From Jaltomata sinuosa (Eukaryota; Streptophyta; Magnoliopsida; Solanales; Solanaceae): 64,000 bases of DNA. This document shows, piece by piece, positions 58,801 to 64,000 of this stretch (position 1 is the stretch's first letter; every line of letters starts with the position of its first letter). Position numbers and translations under genes: made by a program. Location: positions 62,001-126,000 of the forward strand of contig QJPP01000818.1 in NCBI GenBank assembly GCA_003996215.1. Reading direction: 5' to 3'. The notes under the pieces were generated by a model. The model ran no database searches, had not been told where the DNA came from, and saw only the letters and a list, made by a program, of their open reading frames with translations.

Positions 58801-58942
58801 ACCATCATCATGGTATATCGCAGACACACATCCTCTGTGAAGATTATGTCCCTCTGCCAGCTGGCTTCAAAGAGGATGACATTCATTTGGCATCCCCAAG
58901 TCACACTAGCTACACACGATCGACCTCAACATTCTTAGATTC

Positions 58943-59170
58943 AAAATTACGTGAGACAAAAAGGTCTGATGTTGAGGATATCATTATCATTATCATCATT
59001 CATTATGCAAAATCCGGCATATAGCATGCTTATATCCAAAATTACGTGAGGCAAAAGAGTCTGACGTTGAGGATATCATTATCATTTATTATGCCAAGTC
59101 CGGCATCTAGCATATTTATGTCCCATATTGCGTAAGGCAGAGGAGTCTGACGTCGAGGATATTTTATGCA
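58943..59170 (+). repeat. Triplicate of 86-95 bp in element E
   Basis: 'attacgtgag.caaaa' followed by 'gtctgacgttgaggatatc' recurs with starts near 58947, 59042 and 59128. The third copy lacks about 9 bp. Short 'atcattatc' runs sit inside the first two. Confidence 0.8.
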
Positions 59171-59289
59171 CCTATATTCGAAAGCATCAATCACCAGAAG
59201 ATGCTGTTATATACCACATGACATCAAGGTTTAAAGATTATTATCTGAGGGATACCTGTAAGTCGTCTCTACCCAAATCGGACGATGAA

Positions 59290-59830
59290 TCAGATTTTCC
59301 AACATTCGAAGGTCAAAGTTCGCCTATAAGTCACAGCGATATCTGAAATGGGATAGTGTGCAAGATTGCCCAAAACTCGACAGAACTAAGAGCTATCTGT
59401 AGGACGCAATGATATCTGAAACCGGATAGTGTGCAAGATCACTTGAAGATTGAAAGTCCAAAGGTAATGCGTAAATCGCAAGAATATCCGAAATTTGGTA
59501 AAGTGCAAGACTACCAAAAATTGATGGTCCAAGGGTTATCTATAAGCCGCGACATATCCACGTTGATATTGTGTAGGAATACCCAAAGGCTAGTAATTCG
59601 AGGGAAATTTTTAAGTCGCGTCACATCCAAGATCGGATAAAAGTACAAGATTACCCAAAAAACTAGAAATTCAAAGGATATCTATAAGCCGCCTCTATCC
59701 AAAGTTGGATAATGTGCAAGATTACTCGAAAACTGGCGAATTAATGGCATCTGTAAGCCGTCTCTATCAAAAGTTGGATGATACACTAGATTACCCAAAG
59801 CCTGATGATCCAAAGAATATCTGTTAGTCG
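59290..59830 (+). repeat. Seven ~70-bp tandem units in element E
   Basis: 'gtgcaagattaccc'-like phrases recur at 59358, 59431, 59503, 59571, 59643, 59713 and ~59783 (spacings 68-73 bp), each with 'tctgtaagccg' and 'atccaaagttgga' between them. Units differ at many places, so the array is old or formed from diverged copies. Confidence 0.8.
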
Positions 59831-60563
59831 TGTCGATACGGAAGATACGCGAGATTTACCCCAAAGACATATGCAAAAAGCCACTGCCAAAAGCCAAGAA
59901 GGTTATCGCATTCAAGAGAATTCCCTTAAACAATCAAGAAGGTCATCATCATTCAAAAATTGCTACACAAGTAATCTTATCCGATATCCAAGAAGGCTAT
60001 CATGTTTGACTGTCATGGAAGCGGCCATTTCCTAAAACAGAGATAGGAAAGGACGTCGTCTTCCTTAAGAAACAACAAATAAAGGAAAATAAGGTACGAA
60101 GCTATCTCTCCTTGCTGAATTCTGATACTACTAACCATTTGGTTTCGAGATATTGTCGAGAGCATCCGAGAAGGATGAAATTCTCAAAGAAAAACCACAG
60201 GTGCGGACTACACCAAAAAAAAAACGAGGACGCATCACAACGTGGAACTTTTTTGTAGCAGCAACTTGTGACACAGTCCGGAGAGGGACATCAAACTCTT
60301 TGGACGTGAACTGAGGAACAACTCACCACCACCATCAAACCACACCCCAATCATAAGGCATGTGGGTATTTCATATCTTTGGGTCTTAGTTAGCACCCAG
60401 GGTATATTCTGTACTCACGCTAGCAAATTTCCTTTTTTTTTCAAATCCGGGTGATGATACACCTCGATCCAAAGGTCGTCTTAACATAAAGATTACGTTT
60501 TCCACCGATTGAGTCAAACTACAAGCAGTCTGATTCCTTGAGTCTTGGGATATGTAGGTGGGC

Positions 60564-61154
60564 TGATACTAGCATGGATAGCATGGTTGACACGAGCATG
60601 GATGGCATAGATAACACATACGATGTTCATGCAAAGAGAAGCTTATGAGTCCGTGGCAGTGATGTGGATGAAGAAAAGAGGTCATTTGTGCAAGTGGCTA
60701 GGCTTTAAATTCAAGAATCCATAAAGAAGACAACCAAACAAGGCCCTTGCTTTATTAAGGGCAATATTGTAAAAAGTCAATGTCTTCTTATTTCCTTAGT
60801 ATAAGTAGTAGCTTTTCTTTTTTTTGAAGACTAGTTTTTGATGAATATTGAATATTGAGCTTTGAAGCTTGTAGTTTCTAGGTGAAACCTAGCATTAGTT
60901 GGTAATTTTAGTAGTGTGGATCTTGGAATTGTTGGTGAACTTCTTGGTTTGGTTAATCGAAGGTTGCCCATTTGTGGTTTCTTGAGTTCCTTTATTTTTC
61001 TCAAACTAGGGTTTGTGTTTGAATTATTTAATTCAATTGGGAGGTGAGGGTATCAAGTCCCTTGTTGCCCATAAATTCAAGAGTTTGAATATAAACTCTA
61101 ATATCCTTCTTTTGTTTTCTTTCCTTCTTGTTCTTCCCTCTTTGTCTGTTATCA
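60564..61154 (+). mobile_element. 5' LTR of element C
   Basis: 591 bp, TGATACTAG to CTGTTATCA. The TATA box is tataagta at 60800-60807. It is very similar to D's LTR but lacks D's ~21-bp duplication. Confidence 0.92.
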
Positions 61155-61156
61155 TT

Positions 61157-61168
61157 TGGTATCAGAGC
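61157..61168 (+). other. Primer binding site of element C, tRNA-iMet
   Basis: An exact TGGTATCAGAGC 2 nt after the LTR end. The following 'tcggtttaggtttgtttcca' is shared with the leaders of A and B. Confidence 0.93.
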
Positions 61169-62325
61169 TCGGTTTAGGTTTGTTTCCACAAATCTAAGTC
61201 TTGGAAATTTGATATCTTCAAAATCCAAAAAAAAAAAAAAAAAAATATTCTTGTTTGATTTCTTGTTTTTGACACTAGATTCTTGTTCCCTATTGTTTTT
61301 TGAGTCTAGATTTAAAATTATATTCAATTTGGAGTTGTAGAAGTGAAGTTGCCATTAAAGGACTTTGAAGCTTTGAAAACTTACAAACTTGAAAAGTGGG
61401 TCTTTGGATTGGGGAGAAATTGGAGCTTAAAAACTATTGGGGTTTGTTCCCTAAGTCGAGGGGAAGTTAATCCTAAAGTTTGAGCCAATTCCGAGTTGAT
61501 TTGAAGGTGTTAGTGTTTAGTGTGTGTTCTTGGTGTTCTAGGTGTTTTTGATATTCATCAAGAACATTTTGAAGAAGAAGAAGTCAAAAGGTACATTTGA
61601 TCCAACTTTTCCAAGTCAAAGTGGTCAAAGATGTTTGTTGAGTCCACAAGTGGAATTTAAAAAAAAAAAATTCCAAAGGACCAAATCTGCCCTTTAGAAA
61701 ATGTTTTGGGGGCTGAAATGCACACTTGCATACTTGGACAGAATGCTTCAAATTTTGGGACCCCAAAATTTTTCTAAGTGTTGGAACTCTTAAAGACCTC
61801 AAAATTTTTCTAAGTGTCCAAACTTCAAATTTCTTCTTCTACACTCATTTTTCTTCTATTTCTCTACTAATTAACAACTAATTAGCATCTTTAATTACTT
61901 GTTAACTAGTTTTAATCATCAAATCATCTCTTTGATTCTTCAAATTAAGCAACACAAGTAACTTTTCTACTTTTGTTACTTAGTTTTTTTTAGTTCGTTT
62001 TCTTTCGTGCTTTTTTTTCTTCAACTTTTCTCATCTTAATTCCTTGATAAATTTCTTGATTCAAGTCCTTTCACCTTCAATCGAGTCGTACGTCTTTCAA
62101 GAGTCACAAAAATCCACTCCATTACAAAGGATAGGTGATCTTGAATTGATCAAGCAAAGCTAGTTCACTACCAATTTTGAGACGACATTTTAGGAGGTGA
62201 GTTGAGAGTTTGCATACGGGTGATGTGAGTCTTTTTCTACTAATATTGTTTGTTGAGTTTTGTCGGTACAAAAGGAGATATAAGGTAGCATTTCATCCAT
62301 AGCTTCGGATACTTGTGATGATGAC
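61169..62325 (+). other. Element C leader
   Basis: Colinear with the A and B leaders, including an A run near 61228-61245 and the AAATTTTGGG/CCCAAAATTT palindrome at 61750-61771, flanked by two 'ttttctaagtgt' copies. It ends near 'tttgttgagttttgt' (62248), which in A and B directly precedes gag. In C gag is replaced by the ORF at 62326. Confidence 0.75.
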
Positions 62326-62706
62326 ATGAAAGGCTCTATTTGTAGCGATGGAGGCTATGATTCTAATGTTGAGGCCTATGAAGGCTATGATGGAGCCAAT
62401 GAGGGATATGAAGGATCATGTGTTCATGAACATTATGATGGAGAGAACTACTACTCCGGAGATAAATATGTGATGTATGGAGCTTATAGCTCTTGTGATG
62501 ATGTTGAAGGGGTAGAGGAACCTTGTGGAGAATATTATAGTGGAGAAGAAGGTTATGAAAGTTCTCATTTTCCACACCATGAGTATGAAGGCGATGTGCG
62601 GTACAATGCTTCCTTCCGTATGTCTTGTGAATCCTTTGAGGGAAATGTTGATGAAAATGGAAGTTGTGTGATAGGCAAGACCTGGAGAGGCGAAGTCTTG
62701 AAATAA
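62326..62706 (+). CDS. Small Gly/Tyr/Glu-rich ORF of element C
   Basis: 126 codons, intact, starting 'MKGSICSDGGYDSNVEAYEG'. The first two-thirds are low-complexity and acidic with repeated 'EGYDG', 'NEGYEG' and 'EEGYES' units; the end is 'GKTWRGEVLK'. It sits where gag would be but has no zinc knuckle. I do not recognise a domain. It could be the remnant of a linker between gag and protease (A's linker is also acidic) or an accessory protein of this non-autonomous family. Confidence 0.45.
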   Translation: MKGSICSDGGYDSNVEAYEGYDGANEGYEGSCVHEHYDGENYYSGDKYVMYGAYSSCDDVEGVEEPCGEYYSGEEGYESSHFPHHEYEGDVRYNASFRMSCESFEGNVDENGSCVIGKTWRGEVLK

Positions 62707-63089
62707 AAGTGAATGTTTATCATACTACGGGGTTTGATCTTGTCCTTGATGATCATAGTGTTTCTAACTTTATAACCCCTCAGTTGGTTGAATTGTTTGG
62801 GATACCTTTTTGGCCGAAGTGAGAATCCTTTGTTACTAAAAAAAGGTATCATGTTAATAAAAGGGTGCAAGTACCTATTTCACTTGGGAAATATCAAGAG
62901 GAGGTCTGGTTTGATATAGCTCCCATGGATACTTGTCACATATGTTTGGGAAATCCTTGGTTCCAAAGTCATAGGATTCCACATGCACAAGATTGGTACA
63001 AGTATATCATGGATCGCAAAGGGGAACTTCTCTTTCCACTAATATTTCCTAGAGAAGAAAACACATTCACTCCTTATGCACCAAAATGA
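62707..63089 (+). pseudogene. Element C protease relic
   Basis: 'SLGKYQEEVWFDIAPMDTCH' and 'ICLGNPWFQSHRIPH' align with A's 'GKYNEELICDVVPMLACHVL' and 'LGRPWQFDRDVV', the C-terminal half of retropepsin. Upstream 'TTGFDLVLDDHSVSNFI' stands where the D-S-G site should be, but the catalytic triplet is gone. A stop near 62819-62821 splits the two parts. The frame ends at 63087-63089. Confidence 0.65.
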
Positions 63090-63369
63090 AGCTTGAAGTG
63101 AAGGGGATCATCTAACCCTTCGCAAGGGATACTTGGCACTTGTCCTAACTCCAATGAAATTGAGAGACAAAAGATTGAGAGGAGTAAGGGTATGATAAGT
63201 GACAACTCTAGAGTGAAAAAAAGAGAGGTTGTGTGGAGTGATGTGAGAAGGTTGTCACAACTCTTGTCTTCTTCATGTGTCCCAACATGTGTTGATGTGC
63301 TTGATAAGATTCATGAACACAATTGTGATCTTGCATGTGAGGGCACAATGAGGAGGATTGACAATCTTG
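63090..63369 (+). other. Element C unassigned internal stretch
   Basis: ~280 bp between the protease relic and the shared segment. A frame from 63192 is open ('MISDNSRVKKREVVWSDVRR') and runs on into the shared segment to 63572. No domain is recognised. Confidence 0.4.
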
Positions 63370-63881
63370 ACACCTTTTTTTACTACCTCTTTGCATATGA
63401 TGATGTCTATGTTTGTATTAAATTTGATTTCTATAGAGGTAGGGGTTCCTTTAATTTGTCCAATTATCTTTGTGACCACGATATGTGGGTATTTTACTTC
63501 TTTCACTCTAATGAACCCTTATGGATGATTGCACCACTTTTGGTGTGGCCTTCTTGTGAGAAAATGAAATAATTGTGTCTTATGGCTCCAAAGTTAAATA
63601 TGATACCATCTTTTGGAAATCTTGATGCCACGAAGACCTTTGTATTTGCCTTGTCTCTTGATATTTATCATAACCAAAACCTTTGCACCTTGTATGATGA
63701 GTTGCTTTTATTGAAAGCAAAGGATATTTGGTTGTACCTCAAATTTGTGCCTCCTTGACATGATGATATTATTGCTAACCCTTGTACTAACCCTCATGCT
63801 TTGAGGATGTTTTGGTTGTTGTCCTTCTCATGTGTTTTAATGTTTGGATTCGAGGACGAATCATTTTCAAGAAGGAGAGGA
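63370..63881 (+). other. 3' internal segment shared with element D, with polypurine tract
   Basis: Near-identical to 2738-3250. The frame open in D has stops here at 63570-63572 and 63756-63758. It ends with the conserved 'ggattcgaggacgaatc' box and the polypurine tract gaaggagagga (63871-63881). Confidence 0.75.
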
Positions 63882-64000
63882 TGATACTAGCATGGATAGC
63901 ATGGTTGACACGAGCATGGATGGCATAGATAAAACATACGATGTTCATGCAAAGAGAAGCTTATGAGTCCGTGGGAGTGATGTGGATGAAGAAAAGAGGT
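63882..64000 (+). mobile_element. 3' LTR of element C, first 119 bp
   Basis: Starts TGATACTAGCATGG like the 5' LTR at 60564 and matches it almost base for base to the window edge. Confidence 0.92.

Larger units (their letters stand above)
41142..60563 (+). mobile_element. Element E: Tat/Ogre-type Ty3/gypsy element, 3' LTR outside window
   Basis: A 4.2 kb LTR starting TGTTGATTGACACC is followed by a PBS, an extra ORF1, gag, protease with a G-patch-like motif, RT, RNase H, a second RNase H and integrase, then ~3.9 kb of repeat-rich 3' region. The extra upstream ORF, the second RNase H and repeat-bearing 3' UTRs are features known for the Tat/Ogre lineage. Target flank aaaac at 41137-41141; the matching copy is outside the window. 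Element C inserted at 60563. Stops and frameshifts occur in every coding block. Confidence 0.88.
56707..60563 (+). other. Element E 3' region, non-coding and repeat-rich
   Basis: Between integrase and the missing 3' LTR lie perfect hairpins (57001-57362), a 54-bp minisatellite (58486-58800), a 86-95-bp triplicate (58943-59170) and seven ~70-bp units (59290-59830). Near 57000-58250 'gaa/caa'-rich sequence gives open frames without recognisable domains. Long, fast-changing 3' UTRs that give rise to tandem repeats are known in Tat/Ogre elements. Confidence 0.75.
60564..64000 (+). mobile_element. Element C: strongly reduced relative of D, 3' end outside window
   Basis: 5' LTR, PBS, leader, a Gly/Tyr-rich ORF, a protease relic, the ~512-bp segment shared with D, a polypurine tract and the start of the 3' LTR are present in order. 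Gag knuckle, RT, RNase H and integrase are missing, so it is non-autonomous. It inserted into the 3' region of E; target flank tgggc at 60559-60563, the other copy outside the window. LTR to LTR it would be about 3.9 kb. Confidence 0.87.

Noticed and set aside
58253..58840. 195-codon ORF with 18-residue repeats
   Set aside because: The frame is open only because the 54-bp unit is a multiple of 3; neighbouring frames and the opposite strand are also open, and there is no recognisable domain.
61157..61168. Match to tRNA-Met sequence, possible tRNA gene
   Set aside because: Only the 12-nt primer site is present, placed 2 nt from an LTR; no cloverleaf sequence follows.

Overview
This window is plant nuclear DNA made almost entirely of nested LTR retrotransposons. 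I see no host gene, tRNA, rRNA or CRISPR array that I can support. The repeat families point to Solanaceae, probably Solanum: LTRs that start TGTAACACC and carry inverted 'ggtccgt/acggacc' modules, and Ty3/gypsy families with tRNA-iMet primer sites. That host call is inference from memory of repeat style. Density, nesting and decay suggest pericentromeric or other heterochromatin.

Layout. (1) 1-3862, element D (+): internally deleted Ty3/gypsy chromovirus with gag and protease/integrase relics and a 3' LTR, inserted into the integrase of element A. (2) 3863-9851, element A (-): same broad family, probably CRM-like, with gag, protease, RT-RNase H, integrase start, PBS and 5' LTR; its other end lies left of the window. 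(3) 9852-14514, F1 (+): decayed Tekay/Del-type integrase, chromodomain and a ~3.5 kb LTR, into which A inserted. (4) 14515-21295: end-to-end fragments of a Tat/Ogre LTR, an Athila 3' region, and two LTR pieces of the TGTAACACC kind. (5) 21296-39854, H (-): one ~2.7 kb LTR split by three later insertions: element B (21389-28954, complete, both LTRs, ~95% alike), a 519-bp palindromic mini-insertion (29408-29926), and element G (31818-39531, a non-coding element with 2.7 kb LTRs). (6) 39855-41141: start of H's internal part, then an F-type LTR start. (7) 41142-60563, element E (+): a Tat/Ogre-type element with a 4.2 kb LTR, PBS, extra ORF1, gag, protease plus G-patch-like motif, RT, two RNase H domains, integrase and a repeat-rich 3' region. 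(8) 60564-64000, element C (+): a strongly reduced relative of D inserted into E's 3' region; its 3' LTR runs off the window.

Every coding block carries stops or frameshifts, so none is likely to make a working polyprotein as it stands. In B most nonsense changes relative to A are C-to-T on the coding strand, as expected for methylated, silenced copies.

The most unusual object is the 519-bp insertion at 29408. It has 5-bp target duplications and TG/CA ends, but both ends are the same U5 end of the A/B-type LTR, joined as an inverted repeat. The mismatches between its arms are split about evenly as private changes, which fits a palindrome that was perfect when it inserted. A self-primed strong-stop cDNA is the best explanation I can offer, and it is inference. 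Also notable are perfect hairpins and tandem arrays in E's 3' region, a conserved palindrome in the A/B/C leader, and a ~512-bp segment shared by the two reduced elements C and D.
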